Positions 20,225 through 33,800 of a stretch of DNA of 64,000 nt are shown here, in pieces. The position numbers and the translations under genes were made by a program. Below the pieces are notes generated by a model. The model had not been told where the DNA came from. It searched no databases and saw nothing but the letters and a program-made list of their open reading frames with translations. This stretch comes from Gavia stellata (Eukaryota; Chordata; Aves; Gaviiformes; Gaviidae): assembly GCF_030936135.1 (NCBI RefSeq), contig NC_082595.1, positions 113,290,334 to 113,354,333 of the forward strand, in the 5' to 3' direction. Positions within the stretch are counted from its first letter, which is position 1, and the number at the start of each line of letters is the position of its first letter.

Positions 20225-23200
20225 CTACTGATCGACGTTCTTGACACGCAGGACGACAGGCACTGAGGTGCAGGGGATCATGCCCAAGTCCGTGATGACC
20301 AGATCCACCAGGTCAGGCGGCGTCACATCATAGACCAGGTTGAGGAGGCGCAAGGACTTGTTCTCTGCCCAGCCACCCAGCTGGGCCTGGCCCTTCCGGA
20401 ACACGATCAGATCATCGGGGTCATCTGTGGAGAGAGGAGCAGCTGGCAGGATCAGGGGGAGGGACAGCACCTCTCCATCCTGCCCTGCTGCCTGCCAGGC
20501 CCAACAGCCACCCTTCCTGCGAGTGGTGGCCCCTTGGCCAGGAAGGGGAACGGCAGGCAGATCAGTCTGTCCTGGCTAGCAGCAGGAAGAGGGAGCAGGT
20601 TCCAGGTGGGAGGAAAGGGACAGAAGCCTTACCCAGCTCGTTGGAGACAAAAGAGTCCGTCTGCACTCGCTCGCAGAACTTGTAGGTCTCACAGCACACC
20701 AGGACAGGCACATTGTAGGCCTTGGAGACCAGCGCTATCTGGGATGTCCCCACACGGGACATGACAGAGCCGTTGGCCAGGAGCGCATGGGCTCCCAGCA
20801 GCACTTTGGATACCTGTCAGGGAAGCGCAGGGATCTGTTAGCACCTTTTATCATGCTGCAGCCTCCCCTGTGCCCGCCCCTGCCCTCAGCATAGCCCCGC
20901 TCTGCTCCTCACCTCAGGCAGCACGTAAGAAATGGCATTGATCATCACATAGGTGCAGTGAATGCCCTTACGCACCAGCCGGCGCAGTGTCTCCCGGCCT
21001 TCCAGCCGCGGCCGGCTGTCCACCACGATCACACGGAAGGCGCGGCCCTTCTTCACGTGAGCGTCACACAGCGTGCGGTTCACGAGGGAAGAGCTGATGG
21101 ACACCAGTTAGGAGGCTGTCCTGTCCTGCCAGACCAGGCTCTCACCTGGCACACGTGGCTGCCCCAGCCGCCCCGTGCTGACACTGTGCGCTGCCAGCAC
21201 CGCCCAGAAATGCAGCCCAGTGCCAGGAGACTTTCCTTGGGCTGGCTCCAGTGTGGGACTCATCAGGTGCTGGCCAGGCGGGAGGTCTCCTAAGCATTAG
21301 CATGGGGTCTCGCCCAGCGGACAGCCCTGACAAGCGCCCGATGGCAGGGGCTGGCTGCCAGCAGCTGCAGCAGAGCAGGTACCAGCTGCCATGGCAGGTC
21401 CCTGGGCACATCCAGCTCAAACAGAGCAATGTCTCTCTTACTCAGGGTAGGAGTTGGGCTCCCACTGAAACCCTGATGGGCTAGTGCTGCCTAGAGACAA
21501 GTCCAGGCAGAGCTGACGTCCACCCTCGCTGTTACAAGTGCTGCCCCTTCCAGACACCCTCCTGCTATGCTCGCTTCCAGGGGCCCCTCGCCCTGTCTTT
21601 GCACAGAGAATCACTCCCTGGGAAAAGTGATGTCTCAGCCCTCTCTGGAAGCAGCACTGACCTCCACCCGTCCATGACCACAGTGAGGGACTACCCCTCC
21701 AAACCCTTGCCAAGCTTCCCTCTCGTAATGCTCCAGGCCTGCACTGGCCTCCTGCCCCTGCTCCTTCCTCTGCCCGTTACCCAGAGGCACATCACATCTG
21801 GACTCTGTTTTGCCACAGCAGTCTCTTGCTCCTTTTCCCACCTCTACTTTCTGGGACACAGTCCCTCGAAGGAAGAACAAGCTTCCATATTTTTGCTTCC
21901 CGACATTTGAGTTTGCTGCAGTTTGTTTAAAATGCCAGTAAACAGCCACGGCTGCTCTGTAAGTGCCTTGTACTGAAGAAGTGGCAAATCTGTGTTTCTT
22001 GAAACACCTAACTCCGAGCACATGCAAACAGAGGACAGTGCTGAGCCCTGAACAGGAACAGCAGTCTCACAGAGAAGCCTTTGGTACTGGCTTCGCTGAC
22101 GGCAATAGCTTTAGGCTTCTGTCAGGCACTTCTCGGCCAGCCAAGGCGTTGCCCACTGCTGTAACACTATGGGCCGGCAGGTCTGGGAGTCTGGGTTAGT
22201 CGAAATCACAGGCAAGGGCAAACTCGGGCATTCACAAGCTGAGCTTGAGGCGCTAACACAACTACGTTAATCAGTATAGGCTGGTATAAGGCTACTTGAT
22301 CAGACCCTCCTGTTTGTTCCTCTAGTAAGTCCAAGGGCTCCCGTGCTCCAGGATCTAGCCTGCCCCAGTGTGCGGAGAAATTGGAAACAGCATCAGCAGG
22401 ACACAGCCCTCCCCAGCGGGGCCCTCCAGGGATGCCTGCTCACAGCCAGGCCTGCCAACACTGTCTGCTACACTCCGCAGACGTGGTTTACCATTCCCCT
22501 TGGCAGCTGCCAGGCAGAAAGTGCTCTGTCACCACCTTGTGATGCAAGCTCATCAGCCTACCCATCCCCCAGGACAGGACAAGAGTCCTAATGAACTCTC
22601 TTTTTCCAAAGTTCTAACAATACTCCCACATCCAGTTAGCAAATGCTGATCCCAGGGCCATGCTCTGGTCTGTCCTGCCACTCTCATACATCCACTGTTC
22701 TGTCCTGCCCCATTGGTCATAAACTTCTCCCCACCACAGCCAAGTTCTGGCTGGCACGCCCTGACTACCCCCTCCCTGCTTTTTATATTTCTAGTTGCTG
22801 GACCCAGAGCCACAACCCCTTCCTCCCCCTTGGGCAATGCTGACTTTCCCACCCTTGAAAAACTGCTTTTGAACAGTTTCCTGTGCTCACTCAGCTGCTC
22901 CATTTCCTTTTTCCACCCGCTGGCCTGGCTGCCCTGGCTCTCCTCTTACCATCCATACACCAGGATCACATCGTTGTCATTTATCTTCTCAAAGGCAGAC
23001 CTTGAAATGGCTTCAGCTGCCAAAAGAATCTTCTCCCGCAGATATTTGTCGATAGTGTCCTGCAGCTTCTCTTTCGCCTGGGGAGACAGTGCCATCACGT
23101 ACAGCACGGCCTTGCCACACAGCACTCTATTGTCCCTTACAGCCTGGCAGGACTGCGGGCTCAGCTCTGCCTGCAAGCAGAGAGCCCTCCCCTGCTCCCA

Positions 23201-26200
23201 ACCACCCTGTTTGCTGAATGACACCTTCCCCTGGGACAGGAGCTCTGCAGGATGCACAGGGCCACTCCTGTCCCAGCAGAAGCCTCCCAGCAGACCACGG
23301 TGCCTCACCACGCGTTCAAACTGCCATCAGGCCCTCCCAGCTCTTCCCATTATCTCCCCCGCACCTCCTGGGTCAGTCACTCTGGTGATCCCATGGAGAT
23401 TTTACTGCTCAGAATCTCCAACCTGACTCCTCTCAGCCCACTAGCCATGCTGCCTCAGGGGCCCTCCTGATGTATACCACCACTCTGCCCCTTGCTCCAC
23501 AGCCAACAGGCTCCTGTGGAGCTTTTTGCATGGGAGGTAGCTGAGGACTGAAAAAACCACATTCTTCTTCCTCTGTGACTTTACTGATGTTGTCAAACAA
23601 TGCTGACAGGCAGTCCTGGGGGGCAAGGCCAGCTCATGGTGCTCAGATGCTGTGGCCTTTGTGGCCTTCCTGCGGTGCACAGCACCAGCTGGACCAGCCT
23701 GCAAGTCCTCCAGCCGCTCCGGAGTCACTTCTTGATGCAGGTGCAATGCTGGTTGCTGGCCAGGCCTGTGGTGCAGTGCTGCGTTCACTGAGACCACGTG
23801 CAGCTGCTGCAGCTTCTCCCATTTTACGTCCCTGCTCCTGACAGGCTCCAGTCCTACCAGCCCAGTGACACTAACAGTCCAGCATTTGCTGCAGCGCACC
23901 CCAGCCCCTTCGGGTCCTGCTGGGCTGCGCGTGCTGGCAGAGGGGGAGCAGATCTGGCCACAGTCCCCACTCAGGTCGTGGCTGGCAACACTGATGGCCA
24001 ACAGTCTTCTAGCTTCTCTGCAGCGCTACTCCCATTCTGCATCCTACCACCTCTCCCTGCTTAGCCTGCGCCAGGGCTGTCCCTCCACTCTGGTGCCTGC
24101 AGCCAGAGGGCTGGAGCCTGCTGCTCGCGTGAGGCCACCCACCTCCTCCTCTCTCAGGGTGTCGGGTAGGCAGGAAATTTCCTTCTTGAGGAACTTAATG
24201 GCATTGCCCATGCTGGCTGAGAGGGGCCGGCACTGGTTCAGGAAGCTGCAGAGAGGAAACGGTCTTAGTTCCAGAGCAGCCTGAAGGGCAGGGACAGGAA
24301 GAGGGAGGGTGCAGTTGGGCTGGGGATAGTGGGCAGGGAGGCAGAACCCAGAGCCCCAGGAAAGTCAGCCCAAGTTTGGGTGGACACCAACTCGGAGAGG
24401 CAACCGATGGACCACACTCAGCAGAGCTTCAGTCCCTCTGCTCCGGCATCAGGAGCCCTCACCTGATGTGTGGCTTCAGCTTGGCCACCAGGTCCCGCGA
24501 CAGCTCCTCATTGGGGGGAGTTGAGTAATCCCGGATCAGCTGAGACAAGAAGGAAGAGAGCGTGAGCTCAGGGCACCTGCCCCTTCTGGCCAGGCACACG
24601 GCACACGACCACCTTCACTCAGGAGGCTGCAGACCAGGCACAGGCGTGTACGGCACAGCCTGACACGCTTTCACAGGGGGAGCAAAGGGGTGCTCCAGGA
24701 ACTCAGATCTGCAGTGTCAGCGCCAGAACAGGATACTAGCAGGGCCCAGCCCTGAACACAGTCAGAAGGAAGAGGCTGAAGATGACTGAGCACAGATACA
24801 GCGCCAGTAGTCAGGGAACAGGAAGGGATGCCTGCATCTAGCGCAACACCCTTGCTGCCTGGCGGGCATGGGTAGCTGCTCGCATACCTGTTTGAAGACT
24901 TCCAGCAGGGCGATGCAGCGGGCATTGGAGCCGTTGATGATGCCCTGGGAGTACTGGAGGCCAAGGCGCACCACGGCCGGGTGAATTACCGTGGAGGGGA
25001 TGCTACAGGGACAAACGTGAGAGAGCTGTCAGCACTGGCCCTCTACAGCCCAGGAACAACCAACCCATTGCCGGGCCCCCAGCCAAACAACCTGAGGGGC
25101 AGCCCAAGAAGGGAGCTGTCAGTCTGGGCCTGCTTGCTCTGTGTCCTGAGGAGTCAGGCTAGCACCACAGCCCCTTCTCCTGTGGCCCTGCATTGCCCGA
25201 GGGCAGCTCTCCGCACCCCACAGGCAGGACATCTGGCTGTCCCTGCCACTGCTCCTCAAAGCAAGCGAAGGAGTCCCCCTCCACCCCATCAAACCTATCC
25301 CACACGCAAGACCAGGACACGCCTTCACTAGGGCCATTTTGCAGCCAGGCCAGCCGAAGCAGAGCCAAATGATTGCCAGGGGCCTGGGCTGGGGAGGCCA
25401 TGTACCTCATCTGCTGTGTCAGTGGCTTCTTCCGGCTGTACTGGTGCAAGTGGGAGAACAGGTTGACCTTGGTACCGTAGTCCTGCCTCAGAGGTACCTG
25501 CAGCCGAACAGTGTTGATGATGGCTTACCCAAGGCCGCCATACAGCCCTGCTCACTCCAGCACCACCAGTCACACCCAGCACTCACTTGTGGCACATCAG
25601 AGAACAGGCCCCTAGTCCCACCGTGCACACAGCCTGACCCCACCACACACACTGCAGCGTGGCTGCTCTATAGCATGCAGCCCATTACCCAGCCCTCCTC
25701 CTACCTGCTGCCGCTCCAGCTTCTTGGCCAGTTTCCTCTGGGCAGCAGGGTCATCCACCTGCACGTGCTCCGGCAGCCGCTTTACCACTGTGAGGATAGC
25801 GGGGAGGGCAGTGTGAGGCGGTACTGCCCTGGTGCAGCCCCCAGCCCAGCCACACTGCCCCAAGACTCAGGAAACGCACGGCAGGGCAGCGCGCAGGGCA
25901 CCCCGGAAGGATCAGACAGGCAGCCCCTGCAGGCGTCCGCCCCAGCCCCCTCCCTCCCCGCTCACCCACCCACCCTCTGGTGACGACAGCTTTACCGGAC
26001 TGAGGCTCAGTGGGGGTCAGCCTGGGCTTGACTGCTGTGGCTGCCTGACTCAGCTCTGCTTTCTTGGCCTGCTTCTGGGCCCGCTCAGCCTCCTGCTTGG
26101 CCCGGCGCTCTGCTCGCAGCTCAGCTTTGCTCTTGCCCCCTGCGGGCTTCTCACCATCATTGGGGGCATCGGCCAAGGCTGGGAGGGACGTGGGGTGAGC

Positions 26201-27187
26201 AGCCACTGCAAGAGACAGAAGGGGGAAACCTGTGCCCAGGCTCCGTCACCAGGAGATGTAGCCCAGTATGTGCGGCAGCCCGCGGCAGGGAGACCCTCCT
26301 CTGTGCAAGGCTCTGCCTTTGGAGGGGCAGGTGGGACTAAGCCCCACATTCTCCAGCACCCTGCCACCCCTGCGCAGACAACCTCCAGGCCAGCCCCATA
26401 TTCAGGTGGGGAGGGGACTGGCCTCTCTAGATCTCAGTCCCCACAAGATGCGGGCACTCGAGGTGCCAGGACTCGGGTGCAGAGAGGTGGGACACCCCGG
26501 AGGTGCCACCGCAGCCTCCCCTAACTGGAGGATGCTCCTGGCTCAGGTTCCAGCCTGAGGGGTGTTCCCAGCCGGGCAGAGCACCGGGGCCTCGCCACGG
26601 GGCTGCCCCTGTTCGGGGTGCTGGGGATGTCTGCCGCGGGGCTCTCCAGGCTCGGGGGGGGCTGCCTCGGGGGAAAGGAGGTCCTCACCCCGGGGCTGCC
26701 CTGGGTCGGAGGGCGCCCACAGCTCCGGGGGCTCGGCCGCCGGCCCCTTCTCGCTCCTCTTCTTCTTCTTCTGCTGCTTCTTCTCCTTCCGCAGCTGCAG
26801 CTTCTCCTCCCGGGAGAGCTCCGGGGCCTGTGGGCACAGACCATCAGGCAGCCCCCGGCCCCCACGCCGGCCCCCGGCCCAGCCCGCAGCCCCACGCCGG
26901 CCCCCGGCCCTGCTCACCTGCGGTCCCGCCGGCACCGGCGCGGCTGCTTCGGGGCCCGCACCTGGAACGAGGAGAGGCGTGAGAGGGGCCGGGAGCAGGG
27001 CCGGGCCCGGCCGGCTCTGGGGACGGGGAGAGGCCGGTGCGGGGAGGCCGGGTGGGTGCCGAGCAGCGGGGCGGGAGCAGGACTCCAGCCGGTGCCGCAG
27101 GGCGGGTCCCGTCGCCCACCGGGGGCCCGTCCCGTCCCGTCCCGGCGCGGCCCCGTACTCACCGCCCGGCGCGGCCCGCTCCGCCAT
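20225..27187 (-). CDS. EIF2B4: EIF2B4, translation initiation factor eIF2B delta subunit
   Basis: Regulatory subunit of eIF2B, the GDP-GTP exchange factor for eIF2. Together with alpha and beta it forms the core that senses phosphorylated eIF2 in the integrated stress response. Exons: 27187-27163, 26961-26918, 26827-26599, 26205-25996, 25787-25705, 25497-25406, 25002-24888, 24539-24463, 24245-24143, 23077-22950, 21093-20913, 20813-20633, 20424-20225; about 555 aa against 523 in human. Landmarks are the Lys-rich [109 protein letters not shown] and [20 protein letters not shown]. The C-terminal Rossmann-like domain looks intact. The donor at 26598 is weak and was chosen for phase, so the end of exon 3 is uncertain. 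After NEL the segment [18 protein letters not shown] differs strongly from human. Confidence 0.95.
21094..22949. other. Largest EIF2B4 intron, no other gene seen
   Basis: A 1.9-kb intron less GC-rich than its surroundings. I see no CR1, RNA gene or conserved protein stretch in it. Confidence 0.55.
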
Positions 27188-27870
27188 GGCGCCTGCCCGG
27201 CCGCGCACAGCGCCCCCTGCCGGCCGGAGGGCGGTGCCGCCCGCCGGCTCTGCGTGACCTGTCGCGACGTCAGCGGCCCTCCGCGTGACGCGCGGTGACG
27301 CCGCTCCGTGGTGGGGGAGAGTGGGGGGGGCCCGTTCCCGTTCCCGTTCCCGGGTGTCCCTCCCCGCGCCGCCCGCTCCCAGCGCGGCCGGGAGCCCCGC
27401 GCCCCCCCCCGCCCGCCGCCGGGCGGCCCAGCACCCCGGGCCCTGCTCGCCCCGGGCCCGTCCCGCTGCGGGCCCGCGCTCAGCACCGGGCGCACCGGGG
27501 CAGGGCTGCGGCACGGCCGGGTGTCGCTGGGACGCTGCCGGGCGCCCTGGCGGGGACCCGCGCAGGGCGCGGGGCTGCCCCGGGGCCCCGCAGAGAGCTG
27601 GCCGGGACGGCCAGGCCCCGGCGCCGGGGGCCGTGTGGCTCCCCGCCGGTTCGCCCCGGCGCCGGGCCCGCGGGCGGTGGGGCGGAGCGGGGCGACGCGG
27701 GGCGGGGCGGGGCGGGCGGCTGGGCCGGCCCCGGCGGGCGGTTCCGCAGGCCGCGCCATCGCGGGGGCCCCGCGGGGCGGCGCCGGGGAGCGTCCGGCAC
27801 GACATGGCGGCGCGCGGCAGGTAGCGGGGGCGCGCGACCCGGCCCGGCCCGGCGCAGCACCGGCCCCGCC
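27188..27870. promoter_or_regulatory. Bidirectional CpG-island promoter of EIF2B4 and SNX17
   Basis: 683 bp separate the two ATG codons. The stretch is dense in CpG, has no TATA box, and includes a short (CCCGTT)n run near 27,333-27,350. Start sites cannot be fixed from sequence alone. Confidence 0.8.
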
Positions 27871-30800
27871 ATGCACTTCTCCATCCCCGAGACCGAGACC
27901 CGCGCTGGCGACGGCGGCGCCGCCTACGTGGTGAGCGGGGCCGGAGCGGAGCTGTCCCGCGGAGCGGAGCGGGGCGGGGCGGCCCCGCGGCCCGGTTCTG
28001 GCGGGCCCCGCAGCGGGCCCGCTCCGGGTCCGGGTCCGGGTCCGGGTCCGAGTCCGCCGGCCCGGGGCCGGTGCCGGCCCCGCCCCGCCCGCCCGGTGGG
28101 GCCGGGCGGGCCCGCAGCCCCGGCGGCCGTCGCGGGCGGGCCTGGGCGGGCCGGGGCCGGGGCCGCCCGCCCGCCATCCCCCGCCGGCGCCCCGCTCCCG
28201 GGCCGGGTGGCCGTCGGGCTGCGCCGCGGGGCCGTGCCCTGCGGCCCAGGCTGGCCCCGGTGGGCTGAGGGAGCTCCCGGGGTGCGGCCCTGCGGGCGCC
28301 GCTCGGTGCGTGCCCGGCCCCTGCCCGGCCCCGGGGGGCGGCCGAGCCGGTGGGCCGCGGGGGGCGGGCAGGCAGCGGGCGGGGGCCCGGTCCTGGGGGC
28401 CTGGCTCGTTCTGGCCCCCAGCCTCTCCGTCCCTCCCGGCTTCCTGTTTTGCTCGGCGCGCCGTGAACGCCCTCCCGCTTGGCAGCCCCGCCAGGAGGGG
28501 GTCCCCAGGGCGGGCGGGGGGATGCTGCTGCAGGGTGGTGGCCCGAGGGCTCCCCGGGTGCCGAGAGCCCCTTCCCCGGCGGGGCCGGCGGCAGCGCTGC
28601 CCGCAGAGCAGGGCCTCACTGCGTGGAGGTGGCGGTGCGGCTGCAGGCGCTGGGTGCAGGCCTGTGCCCCCCTCTGCTCCCGGCTTGGGGCGAGGGCAGG
28701 CAGGTCTGGGCTGCGTGGCCCCTTCGGCTTCGGCCCTGCGGGTAGCTCTGCGCTCCAGGCAGCCCGCTCCTCCACGCCTGCTGCCCTGGGGACCCCTCGC
28801 CTGCGCCCTTTGCCGAGACCCCTCTCTGGGGGGTCTCCCTGGTCCTCTCAGCAGCACAAGGCGGTGTGTCAGGGACACAGATGGCAGTCGTGAGCTGCGG
28901 GAAGGACTGTGAAGGGACGTGGTGATCCACAGGCAGCTGTGGTTGCGCAAGGGCAGGAGTCGCAACTGCCCAAGGTGTCTTCGGCCCTCTGCCTTCCCCT
29001 GCACTTTGCCCTCAGTCGCTGTGATGGCTCTTTGGGTGGGGAAGACCTTGTTCCCAGTGTCAGAGGAGAGCTCGTTTGCAGCACTGGGTCTGGGCAGGAG
29101 CGGGTGACCCTGCAGAGAGCCCTGCAAGCACAGGCCCCCGTGCTGATGCTGGGCGGGGCGTGAGTGCTGCCTGGGCCACCCAGCATCCGTTGTGGTCTCC
29201 TGGGCCCACTGCTGGGACCCTGAGCAACGGGGCTGTCACCTTTCGGTTGGAAGACGGTGTGAGAAGCCAGTGTGAGATCCAGTGCGTGCAGGGCCAGCGT
29301 GGCCTGGACAGGTGCCTCCACTGACCCTAGGCAGCCCCAGCTTTCCGGGGCACGAGGACACCTGGAGCTTCCAGTGAGCAAAACAGCCACAGGAGGTATC
29401 TGCCTGGGCTGCGATCGCTGGCGGGAGGCGTCTCTCCAGCCCCCGTGGTGCGGTCCTCCCGCCCTCCCAAACACCATTGTGGGGATGGCAGGACCTGCTC
29501 TGGCACAGAGGGGACAGCGCTGTCCCCTGGTAGGGCGCTACCTGCGGCGAGGTGCCCGGGAGCTGGGGCGTGGAGTTGCTGGGCCCCATGCGCTGTGCAG
29601 CCGTAGCTGTGCTCTGCCTGTGGTGTCAGCGGGGTGCTGAACCAGGGTGGGGATGCAGGGCAGAGGGGGCACCGGGGGCAGCAGCCAGGGGCCAGCTCTG
29701 TGGTGGTATAGAAAAAGTTAGTCGAAACTTTGCACTATCATGTGTAATTTCTGTAACAGTGGGATCCCTTGCACCAGGACCAGTTGCCTACCCGTCTCTG
29801 TAGGGTTCCTCCCAAGCTGTGGAGCAGGCGAGCCCCAGCTGGGCTGGTGTCTGCTGGGGTAGAGCTGTCTCAGAGGGGTTCCAGCCTCTCCCCTGGCCTC
29901 GGGTGCGTGGGGTGGGGGCATGTCCTACTGGGCTCTCTGCAGCAACCCTTACGCTTTCAAGCAACCAGTGCCCCAGTAGTGTTGGGGTTTGTTGTGGCAC
30001 CCCCAGGGCGGGCAGGCAGCACACGAGGAAGGGATCCCCTGCCCTGTGGCGAGAGCTGGCTGTGGCCATGCACTCCAGGAGGCAGTGGAGCGAGCCCAGG
30101 CCCGCAGCCTTTGGTGGTGAGGATGTCCCCGCCACGCAGCTCTCCGCGGCTGGACACCAGGCTCCTGCTCCGCTGGCCTGAGCGCAGCCCGTGTCGCTGT
30201 GCTCGCTCATCTGAATGTGTCATGGGGCTTGCAGAATGGAGAGCAGCCGCTGGCAGTGTCCTCTCTGTGCTGCAGGGAGTGGGGAGGCGTGTCCTTGCCC
30301 GCTTCCTTGGGGACATCTGTGTCCACGGGGCTGCAGCTTGGCTCTGTGCTCTCCCCGTGGCTGGGCGACTGCAGGGTTATGCCTTCCTGGTGTCCATCAG
30401 ACACATCCCTTGGATGCACTTATACTTCCTGAGCAGTTTTGATGATATCCACTGGGCTGCAGGTCTGCACCGACACTGATGCATCTTCAGAGGAGCAGCA
30501 CACGGAAACCTTTGAGTGCTGTTATTGTACTTATTTTTGCAAGTCCTGGGTGTTTGATCTGTCCTCACTTGCTAATGCATAGCGCTTGACTGCTGACAGC
30601 AGCCCCTCCTGGTCCTGGCTGTGCTGGGGGCTGTGGCTGTGTCTGCCTGGAGCTGCTTGTTGCATGTGTTGGCCTCCATGGGCAGCCTTGGGGCGTGTGG
30701 GCCCTGCCCCTCTCCAGGCTGCTGGGGATGCTGCCCCCGAGAGCTGGAGAGGGCCCCGGCCCTGCAAGGGAAGCCCTGCAGAGCTGTGTGCTCCGGGGCA

Positions 30801-33800
30801 GCACCTGGAGGGGGTCCAGGAGGCAGGTGGCATGCTGCCGGGATCGGTGCCTCCGGGCTGGGGCTGGTGCCGGCAAGGCAAACCCATCTCCCACAGCGGT
30901 GCCCAGCCCGGCACAGAGCACGTGAGGGTGCCTGGTGGGTCCTGGTGCTTCCCGGGCAGGGCTGAGCCCTGCTGACAGGAGGGGAGGGCGGGGGGTGCCC
31001 CCTCTGCCCCCTCTGCCCCTTGGTGGGGTCCTCAGGAGCATCGCCTCTTCCTGGGCTGCAACGGGGCTGGGCCCTGCAGGGGCTTCTCCCTGGAGTGGCC
31101 CATGTGCCCTGAGCTGGGCAGGCCCCAGGGCCCTTCCATCTGGCAGGTGCTGGGATCTGACTGGCATCTCTCCCCGCAGGCCTACAACATCCACGTGAAC
31201 GGGGTGTTGCACTGCCGAGTGCGTTACAGCCAGCTCCTGGGGCTGCACGAGCAGGTAGGGAGCCATCCCCAGCGGCGGTGGGAGCTGCTGTTGACCGGCC
31301 CCCCTCTCTGCGCTCCTGCGGGCAGGGTGCTGGGCCCTGCGCGCTGCTGTTGGGTGCTGCAGGAAGGCACCGCGCACTGCTGGAGAGCCAAAGCGTTGGG
31401 TGCTGCTCTGGCTGTGGGCAGGCATGTGCTGCCCAGTGCTGCCCACGGGGCCGGCCAGGTGTCGTTTTCTGTTCCTTGGCATCGGGTGCAGTCCTCCTCT
31501 TCTGCTCTGTGACATCCCGGCTGGGTTCTTGCAAACTGTTGGCTGCCCATTTGGATGAGGAACAGTGGCAAGCTCTCTGCTGCCCTTGCCAGGGCCCTGG
31601 AAATCAGCTGGGGTGGGGGGTCAGAGCAGCCGCCGTCGCCCTGCAGGCTCTCACAGCACTCTGCTCTCTTCCCAGTTAAGGAAAGAGTATGGCGCTAATG
31701 TGGTCCCAGCCTTTCCCCCAAAGAAGATCTTCACGCTCACCCCAGCAGAGGTAGAGCAACGACGGGAACAGCTGGAGAAATACATGCAGGCTGGTAAGCT
31801 GGGTCTGCCCCGTGCTGTGGTTCAGGGCCAGCTGCCCCCCACTTGGTTGCTCAGGGCACCGGGGCACTGCCCATGTCTTCCTCCCCACACTGCTCTGTTT
31901 GCTGTGGCCCATCTTGATACTCCCAGTCTTGCTCTGTTACTAGCTGGCCTTGTCCACTGGATGTCAGCTCCTCCATCCCATCCCCTTCCCCTCCCCTGCA
32001 CTGGCAGAGACGGAGACCTGCTGGTGCCTCCACCTGTGAGGAGTCCATGGCTGCCATGTGCACGCCCTACATGCAGCGCATGCTTAGTCTGGGTGCAAAC
32101 TCTGAGAGGCTGTAGAGTGGATGGGCGTTGGCGTGGGTCCCTGCCCCTTCCCGTGTAACGCCTGACTCCTTGCTCGTCTTCCACCCCCAGTGCGGCAGGA
32201 CCCGACACTGGGAGGCAGCGAGACCTTCAACAGCTTCCTCCGCAAGGCCCAGCAGGTGAGGGGGCAGGAGCTGCTGGATGTGGTGGGCTGCTGGGGCAGC
32301 CTGTGTGGGGGTGAGTGCTGACCGCCGGGGCTAGGCAGTGCATGCCGGGGCCCTTGGACTGCGGGGCAGTCTGCGTGGCGTGAGGGTGGTTGGCGGTGGA
32401 GGGGCCGGGGTGCCAATCCTGATTCTCTCTCCAGGAGACTCAGCAGATACCCACAGAGGAGGTGGTGCTGGAAGTGCTGCTCTCCAACGGCCAGAAGGTC
32501 AAGGTCACCATCCTTACCTCGGACCAGACAGAGGATGTCCTTGAGGTGCCAAAGCTCTTGTGCTGGGCAGGACCAGCTCCTCCTGCTGAGTTCTGTGGTT
32601 TCCCACACATGCAGGACTTCCCTCAGCCTGGCAGCCCCCTGGCCCTCCCTGCCCCGTCCCTACCCCAGAGCAGGGTTGTCTTGGGGGGTTGAAGAGCAGT
32701 GGAGCTGGAAAGGGTGTGCCGATGTGCTCGTGCCCCTCTCTGGGCCCAGGTTGATGTCGGGAGGTCCCAGCTGTTTCATGGTGGCAGTGATCCCCCAGGC
32801 CCCACTTGTCCCCCCTGTCCTGGCCCCCAGCGCGGCAGAGGTGTTGCCTTCCTGCTGTGGGGAGGTCCCAGAAAGCACACAGGCTGGGTCCTGCCGCAGC
32901 CTGAGGACGTAGAAGTGCTGCCCCTCTGCGGGAAGTGGTGACCTCCTGCTCTCGCTCCCAGGCTGTGGCCTCCAAGCTGGATCTGCCAGATGACCTGGTC
33001 GGCTACTTCAGCCTCTTCCTAGTCCGAGAGACGAAGGATGGAGCTTTCTCCTGTGAGTAGAGCATGCTGGAGCCCCATGAGGGCTGTGGTGGGACATCTG
33101 CCCTGTGCCCTGCCCCGGAGCAAGAGCTGTGTGCTTGGACCGGATGGCCCTGCCCTGGGTGGGGGGGATCCGGTGGGCTCTCCCAGGGTGCTCTGGCTGG
33201 TGGGGGTCTGGTGGGCTCCCACTGCCCCGATCCGCTGCTGAGCTGCCATTTCCCCGCAGTCGTGCGGAAGCTGCAGGAGTTTGAGCTGCCGTATGTGTCC
33301 GTCACCAGCCTGCACAACCCCGAGTTCAGGATCATCCTGCGCAAGAGGTGAGCAGCAGGGCCAGAGGGGCAGCGACTGCTGGGGCAGGGGGGTGGTGTCT
33401 GGGGCTCCCTGCTCTGCAGAGGGACCCCTCCCCTCCTGCCATCACTGCCCGCGGGGTGCTTTGGTCCCCAGGAACACACCTGTGCATCCCTGGCCGTGAC
33501 ATCGGGGGCCGGGCTGCCCTGCTGGGCTTGGCCTCTGTTTCCGCTTTCCCAGACATGACCCTTCCCGTCTCTGGCAACTGCTTGAGAGGGGGAGGAGGGC
33601 ATGGCAACTGACGGCTACTGGGGGAGCTGGCCAGAGAGCCAGCCTGGTACCTTGTCCCAGTGTGGGGGGTGTTTTTCTCCACATCGCTGTTAGGAGCTGG
33701 GGAATAGGTTGGTCAAACATTGGAACAGGCTGCCCAGGGAGGTGGTGGAGTCACCGTCACTGGAGGTGTTCAAAAAACTTGTAGATGTGGCACTTTGGGG

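Noticed and set aside
26543-28177. A 544-codon minus-strand open frame crossing EIF2B4 exons 1-3
   Set aside because: It reads through introns and the CpG island; only the short parts at 26599-26827, 26918-26961 and 27163-27187 fit the eIF2B delta protein.
29700-29770. AT-richer patch in SNX17 intron 1 as a possible exon or microRNA
   Set aside because: No splice-bounded frame and no convincing hairpin seen by eye.
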